DNA from: Acidobacteriota bacterium
Lineage (GTDB): Bacteria > Actinomycetota > Actinomycetes > Actinomycetales > Microbacteriaceae
Assembly (NCBI GenBank): GCA_019351995.1
Contig: JABBOD010000002.1
Location: 1-64,000 of the forward strand
Length of the DNA: 64,000 nt
Reading direction: 5' to 3'
Below the pieces are notes generated by a model. That model was not told the DNA's origin, made no database searches, and saw nothing but the letters and a program-made list of their open reading frames with translations. The position numbers and the translations under genes were made by a program. The first letter of the stretch is position 1. Each line of letters opens with the position of its first letter. This document shows positions 21,039 through 29,739 of this stretch, piece after piece.

Positions 21039-21071
21039 CGCCGGTGCTCTGGCCACGAGGGAGCACCGGCG
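21039..21071 (+). terminator. Strong hairpin between xylA and xylB
   Basis: CGCCGGTGCTC (21039-21049) and its exact complement (21061-21071) form an 11-bp stem with an 11-nt loop, 28 nt after the xylA stop. With no T-tract, it may act as a partial terminator or as a stability element that makes xylA expression exceed xylB. Confidence 0.6.
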
Positions 21072-21134
21072 CCGTCCCGGTCACTGACGCCGATCCCCCA
21101 AGCGGTCGACAACCGATGCTGTGAAGGAGCACCA

Positions 21135-22553
21135 ATGACACTCGTCGTGGGCGTCGACTCGTCGACGCAGAGCTGCAAGGTCGTCGTCCGCGACGTCGAC
21201 ACGGGCGCGGTCGTGCGCACCGGGCGAGCCTCGCATCCCGAGGGCACCGAGGTGGACCCTGACGCCTGGTGGACCGCGCTGCTCGCCGCGATTTCCGAGG
21301 CCGGCGGTCTTCACGACACCTCTGCCGTGGCGATCGGGGGCCAGCAGCACGGCATGGTCGTGCTGGACGCCGAGGGTCGCGTCATCCGCGACGCCCTGCT
21401 CTGGAACGACACCCGCTCGGCCGCCGCCGCCGCCCAACTGATCGCCGAATACGGCGCGGATGCGCTCGCAGCGCGCAGCGGGAGTGTCCCAGTCGCGTCG
21501 TTCACGATCACCAAGCTGCGCTGGCTGCGCGACGCGGAGCCGGAGAACGCCGACCGTGTCGCCGCCGTCGCCCTGCCGCACGACTGGCTGACCTGGCGAC
21601 TGCGCGGCTTCGGGCCGACGGGCGAGAGCGAGCACGGGCCGGTGCTGGACGAGCTCACCACCGACCGATCCGACGCCAGCGGAACCGGATACTGGTCACC
21701 CGGTTCGGGCGACTACGACCGCGAGCTTCTGGTGGCAGCTCTCGGCCATGACGCAGTGCTTCCGCGGGTCATGGCCGCCCATGACTCCCCGGGGGTGTCG
21801 GCGGCACACGCCGGCATCCCCGCGGGTCTGGTCGTCGGGGCCGGTGCGGGCGACAACGCGGGGGCGGCGCTCGGGCTCGATGCCCGCGACGGGGACGTGA
21901 TCGTCTCGATCGGCACCAGCGGGACCGTCTTCGCGGTGACCGAGGTGCCATCCGCCGACTCGAGCGGCGCGGTCGCCGGGTTCGCGGATGCCGGCGGCGG
22001 CTTCCTGCCCCTCGTCGCGACCCTGAATGCGGCCCGCATCCTGGATGCGATCGCTCGATTGCTCGCCGTCGACCACCAGGAACTCGGCAGACTCGCTCTC
22101 GCGGCCGCGCCGGGCTCGGTCGGGCTCGTGTTGCAGCCGTACTTCGAGGGCGAACGCACCCCGAACCTGCCGGATGCCACCGCGACTCTGTTCGGTATGA
22201 CTCTCGCCTCGACCACTCGCGAGAACCTGGCGCGCGCAGCCATCGAGGGGATGCTGTGCGGGCTGGCCGATGGGCTGGATGCGATCACGCGCATGGGCAT
22301 CTCGGCGACGCGTGTGCTGATCATCGGCGGGGCCGCCCAGAACCCGGCAGTCGCGGCGATCGCGGCGCAGGTGTTCGCTGTGCCGGTCGAGGTGCCGCAG
22401 CCGGGCGAGTATGTGGCGCTGGGGGCCGCTGCGCAGGCGGCGTGGGCGCTCAGCGGCGCGCGGCCGAACTGGCCGGTATCGGTGACGTCGCGACCGCCGC
22501 TGGATACTCGCCCCGAAATCCGCGCATGTTATGCGGCACGCGCGAGCTGCTAG
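21135..22553 (+). CDS. xylB: Xylulokinase
   Basis: This 472-residue FGGY-family kinase phosphorylates D-xylulose to xylulose-5-phosphate. It has the N-terminal phosphate-binding motif [14 protein letters not shown], the substrate signature [11 protein letters not shown] (about 69-79), LLWNDTRS, and the C-terminal FGGY-type motif. [10 protein letters not shown] and IGGAAQNPA complete the ATP site. A clear GAAGGAG lies 6 nt before ATG 21135. It is the second gene of the xyl operon and ends tail-to-tail with chvE by a 4-bp overlap. Confidence 0.96.
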   Translation: MTLVVGVDSSTQSCKVVVRDVDTGAVVRTGRASHPEGTEVDPDAWWTALLAAISEAGGLHDTSAVAIGGQQHGMVVLDAEGRVIRDALLWNDTRSAAAAAQLIAEYGADALAARSGSVPVASFTITKLRWLRDAEPENADRVAAVALPHDWLTWRLRGFGPTGESEHGPVLDELTTDRSDASGTGYWSPGSGDYDRELLVAALGHDAVLPRVMAAHDSPGVSAAHAGIPAGLVVGAGAGDNAGAALGLDARDGDVIVSIGTSGTVFAVTEVPSADSSGAVAGFADAGGGFLPLVATLNAARILDAIARLLAVDHQELGRLALAAAPGSVGLVLQPYFEGERTPNLPDATATLFGMTLASTTRENLARAAIEGMLCGLADGLDAITRMGISATRVLIIGGAAQNPAVAAIAAQVFAVPVEVPQPGEYVALGAAAQAAWALSGARPNWPVSVTSRPPLDTRPEIRACYAARASC

Positions 22554-23668
22554 CCCCGGGTCAGCGGCTCGAGTGTGGGGTCTGTCGCATACGACTGCGC
22601 TGCGTTCTGACGCGTCACCAGCTGAGGCGTCAACAGAAACGTCGGCACGACCTTGGCTCCGTTGTTGTACGACGTGGTGTCGTTCACATCGACGCGCGAC
22701 CCCCTCTGCAGCTCGCTGACCATCTTGATCGCCTCTGCCACGAGCTTGCGGGTGTCCTTGTTGATCGTCGAGTACTGGATGCCTTGCATGATCAGGCGCA
22801 CCGAGGCGGCCTCCGAGTCCTGGCCCGTCACAATCGGGTACGGCTTGCCCGCCGTTTTCACCGACTGCAGGATCGCGCGGGCGAGCGTGTCATTGGGCGC
22901 GAGCACGCCATCCAGTTCGGTGCCGCTGTAGAAGCCGGCGAGAAGCGTGTCCATGCGGCTCTGCGCGTTCTGGGCAAGCCAGCCCTGTGTCGTCACCTGC
23001 TTGAACGCGGTCTGACCCGACACGACCTTCAGGGTGCCGTCATTGATTTTCGGCTGCAGCACCTTCATCGCTCCCTGGAAGAAGACGCTGGAGTTGTTGT
23101 CGTCCGGTGAACCGGCGAAGAGCTCGATGTTGTAGCTGGTCTTGTCGGGGTACTTCGCCTTCATGCCGGCCAGCAGGGCCTGGCCCTGGAGCTCGCCGAC
23201 GCGCTCGTTGTCGTACGCCACGTAATAGTCGACATTGCGGGTGTTCAGGATGAGACGGTCGTAGCTGATGACCATCGCTCCGGCCCTTTTGGCATCCGCC
23301 ACCTGCGTGGACAGCTGGCTCCCGTCCTTCGCCCCGATGATGATGACCTTCGCTCCTCGCGTGATCATCGCCTCGATCTCGTTCTGCTGCTCAGCCACCG
23401 TGTTGGTTGCCGGTGCGTATTGCACGTCGGGAGAGAACCCTGCCTTCGTCAAACCCTCGACGAAGAGCTGGCCGGCGATCGCGAAGTTCTCGCTCGTCTT
23501 ATCCGGCAACGCAACGCCGATGATCGCGTTGGCAGGGAACCCTCTCGTCGATCCGGATGCCGCCTCCTGCGCCCGGGAGGTGCAGCCGGTGAGGGCGACG
23601 ACCACCGAACAGACGGCGACGAGAGCCGCCACGCGTGTGGCGATGACGGTGCGTCGTGCGCGCATCAT
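22550..23668 (-). CDS. chvE: Sugar-binding lipoprotein of a multiple-monosaccharide ABC transporter (ChvE-like)
   Basis: This 372-residue protein begins with a basic stretch and a lipobox ending ALTGC (Cys about 28), so it is an exported lipoprotein. The mature part has the periplasmic-binding-protein fold with the ChvE-type features VYAPATNT-like [25 protein letters not shown] and the PNDTLARAI hinge segment. ChvE-class receptors bind xylose, glucose, arabinose and galactose; xylose is favoured here by the adjacent xylA-xylB. It is the last gene of a four-gene operon, with ATGA overlap to the permease gene. Confidence 0.9.
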   Translation of the reverse strand: MMRARRTVIATRVAALVAVCSVVVALTGCTSRAQEAASGSTRGFPANAIIGVALPDKTSENFAIAGQLFVEGLTKAGFSPDVQYAPATNTVAEQQNEIEAMITRGAKVIIIGAKDGSQLSTQVADAKRAGAMVISYDRLILNTRNVDYYVAYDNERVGELQGQALLAGMKAKYPDKTSYNIELFAGSPDDNNSSVFFQGAMKVLQPKINDGTLKVVSGQTAFKQVTTQGWLAQNAQSRMDTLLAGFYSGTELDGVLAPNDTLARAILQSVKTAGKPYPIVTGQDSEAASVRLIMQGIQYSTINKDTRKLVAEAIKMVSELQRGSRVDVNDTTSYNNGAKVVPTFLLTPQLVTRQNAAQSYATDPTLEPLTRG

Positions 23669-24990
23669 GGGGTGGGGCCGTTCGGAACGGGCGCGGAGCT
23701 CGGAAGAGGTTCGTCTCCCGGCAGCCCTGCCGCGGTGGACCGGCGTTGGAATCGCCCGATGAGCGAGGGGCGGCCGCGGCGCTGACTGTAGACGTCGATC
23801 CCGACGGCGACCAGCAGAACGAGTCCCTTGATGATCTGGACGCGGTCAGAACTCACTCCCAGCAGGGCGAGACCGTTGTTGAGCACCGCGATCACCAGAC
23901 CGCCGATCACCGATCCGACGATCGTGCCGATCCCTCCCGAGACCGCGGCACCACCGATGAAGACCGCCGCGATCGCATCAAGCTCCCAGCCGATCCCATC
24001 ACCGGGCCCCGACGCGGCGGCACGCGCGACCCACATCTCTCCGGCGAAGGCAGCGATGATCGACATGTTCATCATCACGAAGAAGTTCGTACGACGGATG
24101 TTCACGCCCGACAACTCGGCGGCCCGCCAATTGCCCCCCACCGCGTAAATGTGCCTCCCGATCACCGTCCGGTTGGAGAGGAACGAATAGCCGAGCACCA
24201 GCGCCACGAGAATCACCCCCGAGATCGGAAAACTCGTGCCGATCGGGCCCTCGGCGAACAGGTACGTGCCTGCGCCGATCACCGCGACCAGGAGGGCGAC
24301 CCGCAGCACGTCGACCCAGAGCGGGAGTTCCTCGGCGCCACCACCACGAGCCCGGCGACGACGCCGAAGTGTGCGGATGATCACCGCGGCGATGGCGGCG
24401 AGCCCCAGCACCACCGTTGACAGGTTCAGTTGCACGCCCCACGCCGGGTCGGGCAGGTACCCGCTCCCGATGAAGGAGAAGGTGTCACCGGCGGGCAGGC
24501 TCACACTCGTGGAGTTGCCGACGAATTGATTCGCGCCACGGAAGATGAGCATTCCCGCGAGGGTGACGATGAACGCGGGCACGCCGACGTAGGCGACCCA
24601 GAAGCCCTGCCACGCGCCGACGACGGCGCCAACGCCCAACCCGAGCAGGAGGCCAAACAGCCAGGGCCAGTGCCAGTTGTCGATCGAGATCGCGACGATG
24701 ACGCCGACGAAGGCGGCGACCGAACCGACCGAGAGGTCGATGTGACCGGCGATGATCACCATCACCATGCCGATCGCGAGGATCAGCACATAGGCGTTCC
24801 CATTGACCAGGTTCAACAGGTTGATCGGGTCGAGCGTCTTACCGCCGGTGACGATCTGGAAGAAGATCACAATCGCCACGAGGGCACCGAGGATGCCGAA
24901 CTGGCGCCCCGAGCGCTGGCCGCCGAACAGGTGGCGCAGCTCCGCGAGCCGGGAGGGCGCAGTCCGTCGCATCGGAGCCTCGTCGGTCAT
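23665..24990 (-). CDS. gguB: Sugar ABC transporter permease (GguB-like)
   Basis: This 441-residue membrane protein of the ribose/xylose permease family (BPD_transp_2) has about ten hydrophobic segments, the motif [20 protein letters not shown] and the cytoplasmic-loop region [20 protein letters not shown] typical of XylH/GguB. It pairs with GguA and ChvE to import a pentose or hexose. Start ATG 24988-24990 overlaps the gguA stop, and its own stop overlaps the chvE start by 4 bp, indicating tight translational coupling. Confidence 0.92.
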   Translation of the reverse strand: MTDEAPMRRTAPSRLAELRHLFGGQRSGRQFGILGALVAIVIFFQIVTGGKTLDPINLLNLVNGNAYVLILAIGMVMVIIAGHIDLSVGSVAAFVGVIVAISIDNWHWPWLFGLLLGLGVGAVVGAWQGFWVAYVGVPAFIVTLAGMLIFRGANQFVGNSTSVSLPAGDTFSFIGSGYLPDPAWGVQLNLSTVVLGLAAIAAVIIRTLRRRRRARGGGAEELPLWVDVLRVALLVAVIGAGTYLFAEGPIGTSFPISGVILVALVLGYSFLSNRTVIGRHIYAVGGNWRAAELSGVNIRRTNFFVMMNMSIIAAFAGEMWVARAAASGPGDGIGWELDAIAAVFIGGAAVSGGIGTIVGSVIGGLVIAVLNNGLALLGVSSDRVQIIKGLVLLVAVGIDVYSQRRGRPSLIGRFQRRSTAAGLPGDEPLPSSAPVPNGPTP

Positions 24991-26543
24991 CGGGTTGCCG
25001 CCTTCTTCTGAGTGGTGGTGATGCTGCGCATGAGCGTCTCCGGATCGGCGTGCGTGACGAGCAGGTTGTTCGTGATGCGGCCCTCGAAGATCGTGTAGAT
25101 GCGATCACAGACGCCGAGCAGTTCTGGCAACTCCGAGGAGATGAGCACGACGCCGCCGCCCTGAGCCGCCAGCCGCTGGATGATGCCGTAGATCTCGAAC
25201 TTCGCCCCCACGTCGATCCCGCGGGTCGGCTCGTCAAGGATCAGCAACTCCGGATCGGTGAACATCCACTTCGCCAGCACCACCTTCTGCTGATTGCCCC
25301 CCGACAGCTTGGAGACGCCCTCGTCGATCGTGGGGGTCTTGATCCGCAGACCCGCGCGGAATGACTCGGCCACCCGACGTTCCTCCCACTCGTCGACGCG
25401 GCCGCCGCGCGATATCTTCCGCAGCCGAGCCGAGACGATCGACTCTTTCACGTCATCCAGCAGATTGAGGCCCAGGTTGGTTCGGTCCTCGCTGACGTAG
25501 GCGATGCCGTGCGCGATTGCGTCGGCCACGCTGTTCAGCACGATCTCACGACCGTCCTTGAAGATCTGGCCGGAGACGTAACTCCCGTAGGAGCGTCCGA
25601 AAATGCTCATGGCCAACTCGGTGCGCCCCGCGCCCATGAGTCCCGCCAGCCCGACGATCTCGCCGCGGCGCACCTCGAAGCTCTCGCCTTTGCAGACCAG
25701 TCGCTCGGGGACGTGCGGATGCCGAACGGTCCAGTCCTTCACCTCGAAGAACACCTCCCCGATGCGCGGCTGCCGGTCGGGGAATCTGCTCTGCAGGCTG
25801 CGGCCGACCATGCCGCGGATGATGCGATCCTCGTCCACCTCCTGCGCCTGCACGCTGAGGGTCTCGATGGCCCGTCCGTCGCGCAGGATCGTGATCGAAT
25901 CCGCGATCTGTTCGATCTCGTTGAGCTTGTGGCTGATGATGATCGAGCTGACGCCCCTCCCCTTCAGCCCCAGAATCAGGCTGAGCAGGTGCTGCGAGTC
26001 GGTGCCGTTGAGCGTCGCGGTGGGCTCGTCCAGGATGAGCAGCTTGACGTCCTTGTGCAGGGCGCGCGCGATCTCCACCAGTTGCTGCTTGCCCACTCCG
26101 AGGTGTTTGATCTGGGTGTTCGGATCCTCTCGCAGACCGACGAGCTCGAGAAGGGACGTCGCCTGACGGTTCTGCTCCGACCAGTCGATGACCCCCCGCC
26201 GGGTGATCTCGCTGCCGAGAAAGATGTTCTCGGTGATCGAGAGCTCCGGGATGAGCGCGAACTCCTGGTGGATGGTGACGATCCCGACCGTCTCACTCGA
26301 CGCGACGCTCCGAAACCGCTGAAGCTTGCCGTGGAAGACGATGTCTCCGTCGTAGGAGCCGTATGGGTAGACCCCCGACAGGACTTTCATGAGGGTGGAC
26401 TTCCCGGCGCCGTTCTCGCCCGCAACCGCGTGGATCTGACCGGGGCCGACAGCGATCGACACCTCGGAGAGCGCGCGGACGCCGGGAAAGTCTTTGGAGA
26501 TCCGGCGCATCTCCAGGATGGGCGCCGCGGCGACGGTGGTCAT
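24987..26543 (-). CDS. gguA: Sugar ABC transporter ATP-binding protein, two NBDs (GguA/XylG-like)
   Basis: This 518-residue protein contains two tandem nucleotide-binding domains. The first has Walker [10 protein letters not shown] (about 43-51), signature [15 protein letters not shown] (a variant of LSVGQQQ) and Walker [10 protein letters not shown]. The second has a degenerate P-loop (GLMGAGRTE), the signature LSGGNQQKV and Walker [13 protein letters not shown]. This is the standard layout for monosaccharide importers such as XylG and GguA. ATG 26541-26543 overlaps the lacI stop by 4 bp. Confidence 0.93.
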   Translation of the reverse strand: MTTVAAAPILEMRRISKDFPGVRALSEVSIAVGPGQIHAVAGENGAGKSTLMKVLSGVYPYGSYDGDIVFHGKLQRFRSVASSETVGIVTIHQEFALIPELSITENIFLGSEITRRGVIDWSEQNRQATSLLELVGLREDPNTQIKHLGVGKQQLVEIARALHKDVKLLILDEPTATLNGTDSQHLLSLILGLKGRGVSSIIISHKLNEIEQIADSITILRDGRAIETLSVQAQEVDEDRIIRGMVGRSLQSRFPDRQPRIGEVFFEVKDWTVRHPHVPERLVCKGESFEVRRGEIVGLAGLMGAGRTELAMSIFGRSYGSYVSGQIFKDGREIVLNSVADAIAHGIAYVSEDRTNLGLNLLDDVKESIVSARLRKISRGGRVDEWEERRVAESFRAGLRIKTPTIDEGVSKLSGGNQQKVVLAKWMFTDPELLILDEPTRGIDVGAKFEIYGIIQRLAAQGGGVVLISSELPELLGVCDRIYTIFEGRITNNLLVTHADPETLMRSITTTQKKAATR

Positions 26544-27565
26544 GATCGGCCCCCTGGGGCACTCGTCGATGACCGCAGAATCAGCTGGGGTTGGATGGGA
26601 TCGGTGTGAAGCTTGCCCCCCTCCCCCAACTCCGCGAGCAGCAGATCGACGGAGCGGCGTCCGATTTCGGCGAAGTCCTGCCGGACGGTGGTCAAGGGCG
26701 GACTGTAGTGCGCGGCCTCCGGGATGTCATCGAAGCCGACGACGCTGACATCCCGCGGGACGTCGATACGGGCTTCCGCGAATGCATGCAACAGCCCGAG
26801 TGCCATGAGGTCATTGGAACAGAAGACGGCGGTGAAGTCCTCCCGCGCGATCAGTTCCTGCCCGGCTCGGTAGCCGAACTCTGCCGTCCAGTCGCCGAGC
26901 ACCGGCGGTCGAACGCTGAGTTCCGAGTCGGCGATCTCACGGAGATAGCCCTGCATGCGCGCCTCTGCCTCGATCCAGTCCTGAGGGCCGGCGAGGTGGA
27001 GGATGCGCCGATGCCCGAGCGCGATGAGGTGACGCGTGGCAAGTCTGGCTCCCTCGAACTGGTCGACCGAGATGCTGTGCGGCACGTCTCGGCGGTCGGG
27101 ATCGAGCAAGACATACGGCACCCGAAGCGGGGTCGACCTCAGCAGGTCGAAGACACGCGCCTGGGGAGCGACCACGGCAACGGCGCGCACCGACTGACCC
27201 TCCAGTTGGTCGAGCGCGTCACGCACCGATCGGTCGTCGCTGGCGGACGTGACGATGGCGAGGGTGTACCCGGCTTCGCGGGCCGCATCCTCGATCTCGT
27301 ACAGGATGGTCTGCGCCCCGTACGCCGCCGCGCGAGTGGCGACGAGCACACCGAGAACCTTGGACTTACTGGTGACCAGCGCACGGGCGGCCTGATTCGG
27401 GCGGTAGCCGAGCTGTTCGATGACCTCCATCACGCGCTGACGGGTCTCCGGACGCAACCGCGGCGAGTCGTTGAGGACCCGGGAGACCGTCTGGTAGGAG
27501 ACGCCGGCTTCGCGCGCCACATCACGGATGTTCGGCGCGCGCGTCGCGGTCGGCTCGGTGGTCAC
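26540..27565 (-). CDS. LacI-family transcriptional regulator of the sugar ABC operon
   Basis: This roughly 341-residue regulator has the N-terminal LacI helix-turn-helix [20 protein letters not shown] and the hinge segment [15 protein letters not shown], followed by a sugar-binding core ending in [20 protein letters not shown]. The start was set at GTG 27563-27565, which has a GGGAGG 4 nt upstream; a TTG at 27601 would add 12 residues. It is the first gene of the lacI-gguA-gguB-chvE operon. A perfect 8-bp-arm palindrome just upstream (27643-27669) suggests autoregulation. Confidence 0.92.
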   Translation of the reverse strand: MTTEPTATRAPNIRDVAREAGVSYQTVSRVLNDSPRLRPETRQRVMEVIEQLGYRPNQAARALVTSKSKVLGVLVATRAAAYGAQTILYEIEDAAREAGYTLAIVTSASDDRSVRDALDQLEGQSVRAVAVVAPQARVFDLLRSTPLRVPYVLLDPDRRDVPHSISVDQFEGARLATRHLIALGHRRILHLAGPQDWIEAEARMQGYLREIADSELSVRPPVLGDWTAEFGYRAGQELIAREDFTAVFCSNDLMALGLLHAFAEARIDVPRDVSVVGFDDIPEAAHYSPPLTTVRQDFAEIGRRSVDLLLAELGEGGKLHTDPIQPQLILRSSTSAPGGRS

Positions 27566-27630
27566 GGGCCTCCCGACCTCGCTCGGTACCACACCAGGCA
27601 AAGCGGCTCTGCGTCGAGTGGCTGGAGACC

Positions 27631-27669
27631 ATTATGCACGGGATGTGACACCGTGCCGCATTGTCACAT
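27631..27669 (-). promoter_or_regulatory. Promoter and putative operator of the lacI-ggu-chvE operon
   Basis: On the minus strand a CATAAT -10-like box (complement of 27631-27636) precedes the gene by about 65 nt. Upstream of it lies the palindrome ATGTGACA-N11-TGTCACAT (27643-27669), covering the -35 region. The right arm overlaps the stop codon of the neighbouring cyclase gene. Binding by the encoded LacI protein is an inference; typical LacI-family sites have a shorter centre, so another regulator of CRP-like site architecture is possible. Confidence 0.5.
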
Positions 27670-28356
27670 GGTGGCGAACGCACGCACAGGGAACGTGCCG
27701 AACCCCTCGACCGCGGGAGGAGCCGCGGTGAAGCGCGCACCGCGGCTCGGCAGGAGCTCCAGGTTCGTCAGGTGCTCGACCACATGGATGCCAGCCGCGA
27801 GCAGTCCGCTGTGCGCCGGTCGTTCCCCGCCCGACTCGGTGTCGTCGATGTTGAGCGAATCGATTCCGACCAGTGCGACGCCCTGGCGGATCAGTTCGGC
27901 GACCCCGGCTGCTCCCAGGAAGGGCGCACCCCGCGCGTAGTCTGGCGTCCCGAAGAACCGACTCCAACCGGTGTCGAGAAGCACCGCCGATCCTTTGAGC
28001 TCCCGATCGTGGAATGCCGCGGCGGGAATCTCCCGGTCGGCGGAACCTCCCGGTACCACCTCCCGCAGGTGGAAGACCTGGGTCGGCAAGTCGACCAGCG
28101 TGGCGAGGTCAAGCCCCGCCAGATCGGCGCCGTTCTCGTAGCGATGGAAGGGACTGTCGAGATAGGTACCGGTGTTCCCGATCATGGTGATGACATCCAT
28201 GGCGAACTGGGTGCCCCGTGCGTACTTCGCGACCGACTGCTCGCGCGTGAGGTGCGGGGTGATCACCGGTGCAGGCAGGCCAGGGTAGGTGACCAAGCCG
28301 TCGCGGATGACCTGGCTGAGATCGACGACCCGCCGGGCGGGGAGTTCAGCGGGCAC
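27664..28356 (-). CDS. Cyclase-family (kynurenine formamidase-like) hydrolase with altered metal motif
   Basis: This 230-residue protein belongs to the cyclase family PF04199, which includes bacterial kynurenine formamidase and isatin hydrolase. Recognisable parts are LSQVIRDGLVTYPGLPAP near the start and the later AHSGLLAAGIHVVEHLTNL, which keeps the His and Glu of the active site. The family's metal-binding HxGTHxDxPxH reads N61-T-G-T-Y65-L-D67-S-P-F-H71: both early histidines are replaced. Activity and metal use may differ. Start GTG 28354-28356 has GGAGG about 10 nt upstream and overlaps the transporter gene by 11 bp, so both are in one operon. Confidence 0.85.
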   Translation of the reverse strand: MPAELPARRVVDLSQVIRDGLVTYPGLPAPVITPHLTREQSVAKYARGTQFAMDVITMIGNTGTYLDSPFHRYENGADLAGLDLATLVDLPTQVFHLREVVPGGSADREIPAAAFHDRELKGSAVLLDTGWSRFFGTPDYARGAPFLGAAGVAELIRQGVALVGIDSLNIDDTESGGERPAHSGLLAAGIHVVEHLTNLELLPSRGARFTAAPPAVEGFGTFPVRAFATM

Positions 28357-29650
28357 GGTGTCGGAACCTCCGAATCAGAGCCACCGCGAGGGCGACCAGC
28401 GTGAGCAGCGCGGGTACGACCAGGTGCCACCCGGCGAGAACGAGCAGCCCGGAAGTCAGGACCATCGAGATCACCGCCATGACCCAGCCGACACTGCCGA
28501 TGCGCAAGAGCTTGACCGCGGCGACCATGCCCAGCGCGTAGACCGCGACCAGCGAACTGGTCTGGATCAGGATGAACGTCTGCAGGTCGAGACGGAACAG
28601 GAAGTATGCCGTCGTATACACGAGCGCCAGCACCGCGAACAAGGCAAGGGCCCGCCGGGGCACGGCGCCCGCCTCCGCCCCGCGAGCGAACCACCGGGGC
28701 AGGTCGCCGTCGCGACCGAGGGAAGCACCCAGGTTCGCGAAGGCGGGGACGTAGGCGTTCTGCACGCCGATGACGACCACGGCTGCGATCACCGCGACCA
28801 CGATCGGGCCGAAACCCGGCAGCGTCACCGCCACCAGATCGATCAGCGGCACGGCGCTCGACGTGGCCGTCGCCCCCAGCACCCCGACAGTGGCGAACTG
28901 CAGCGCGAGGTAGGCGAGCCCGACCACGGCGACGGCGATCGCCGTGGCCAGCGGGATGGTGCGCCGCGGACTCCGGAACTCACCGGCGATGTGCGTCACC
29001 GCCTCCCACCCTGCGAATGCCCACACGAACAGGCTGATGGCTACCCCCACCCCGGCCCACCCGTGCGGAAGGAACGGGGTGAAGTGCGCGACCCGCGCGG
29101 AGGGCACCGAGCTCGCGACCACGCCCAAGACCACCACGACCAGCAGCGCTGAGAAGACGAGTTGCACCCGTCCGCTGACCCTCAGCCCGAATACGTTGAG
29201 AGCGAGCGGGACGAGCACGAAGGCGAACCCGATCGCCGGGACGAACGAGCGGTCGAGACCGAGGGCGGACACCAGGTACTCTCCGCCGAGAGTGGCGACG
29301 ACGGGGACGCCGAAACTGACTCCGAAGAAGAACCAGTAGCCGGCCGCGCGCGCCGCGGTCGCGCCGAAGGCGAGACGAACGAAGGTGGCGACGCCCCCGG
29401 CATCCGGATACCGCGCCGCGAGCGCTGCGAAGGTGCCCGCCAGCGGGATCGACAGCAGCAGTACCGCACCGACCGCGAGCACCGACGCCGGACCTGCCGC
29501 GTCGGCGGCAAGGCCGGGGAGCACGAGCACTCCACTGCCGAGCACGGCGGCAACGTAGAGTGCCGATGCGGTACCGAGCCCGATCCGACCGTGCGGAGCC
29601 GAGGCGGCATCCAGCTGCGGAGTCGACATCGAACTCTCGGTCACGGGCAT
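28346..29650 (-). CDS. APC-family amino acid/amine permease
   Basis: This 434-residue membrane protein has about 12 hydrophobic segments and the APC helix 1 pattern GLGTASALYVAAVLGSGVLV (glycine-rich unwound segment), similar to the YjeH-type exporter group. Substrate is not evident; co-transcription with a cyclase-family amidase-like hydrolase suggests an aromatic or amide compound. Start ATG 29648-29650 was preferred because GAGG lies 4 nt upstream; the longer frame runs into the palindromic regulatory region at 29656-29726. Confidence 0.85.
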   Translation of the reverse strand: MPVTESSMSTPQLDAASAPHGRIGLGTASALYVAAVLGSGVLVLPGLAADAAGPASVLAVGAVLLLSIPLAGTFAALAARYPDAGGVATFVRLAFGATAARAAGYWFFFGVSFGVPVVATLGGEYLVSALGLDRSFVPAIGFAFVLVPLALNVFGLRVSGRVQLVFSALLVVVVLGVVASSVPSARVAHFTPFLPHGWAGVGVAISLFVWAFAGWEAVTHIAGEFRSPRRTIPLATAIAVAVVGLAYLALQFATVGVLGATATSSAVPLIDLVAVTLPGFGPIVVAVIAAVVVIGVQNAYVPAFANLGASLGRDGDLPRWFARGAEAGAVPRRALALFAVLALVYTTAYFLFRLDLQTFILIQTSSLVAVYALGMVAAVKLLRIGSVGWVMAVISMVLTSGLLVLAGWHLVVPALLTLVALAVALIRRFRHRAR

Positions 29651-29655
29651 GTCCT

Positions 29656-29726
29656 CATCGTGGCAGTGGCAGGAACACGGCGTGAACCGCATTCCTGCCA
29701 CGACTCGTGGTTTTCACGCCACGATG
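29656..29726 (-). promoter_or_regulatory. Array of four GGC-NN-GAA half-sites upstream of the APC permease
   Basis: On the minus strand GGCGTGAA (29713-29720) and GGCAGGAA (29692-29699) occur in direct orientation, followed by their exact inverses TTCACGCC (29679-29686) and TTCCTGCC (29668-29675). The outermost bases CATCGTGGC/GCCACGATG are also perfectly complementary. This interleaved palindrome fills the space between the GT39 stop and the APC start and looks like a multi-site operator for an unidentified regulator. Confidence 0.6.
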
Positions 29727-29739
29727 TCACACCCCCGAC

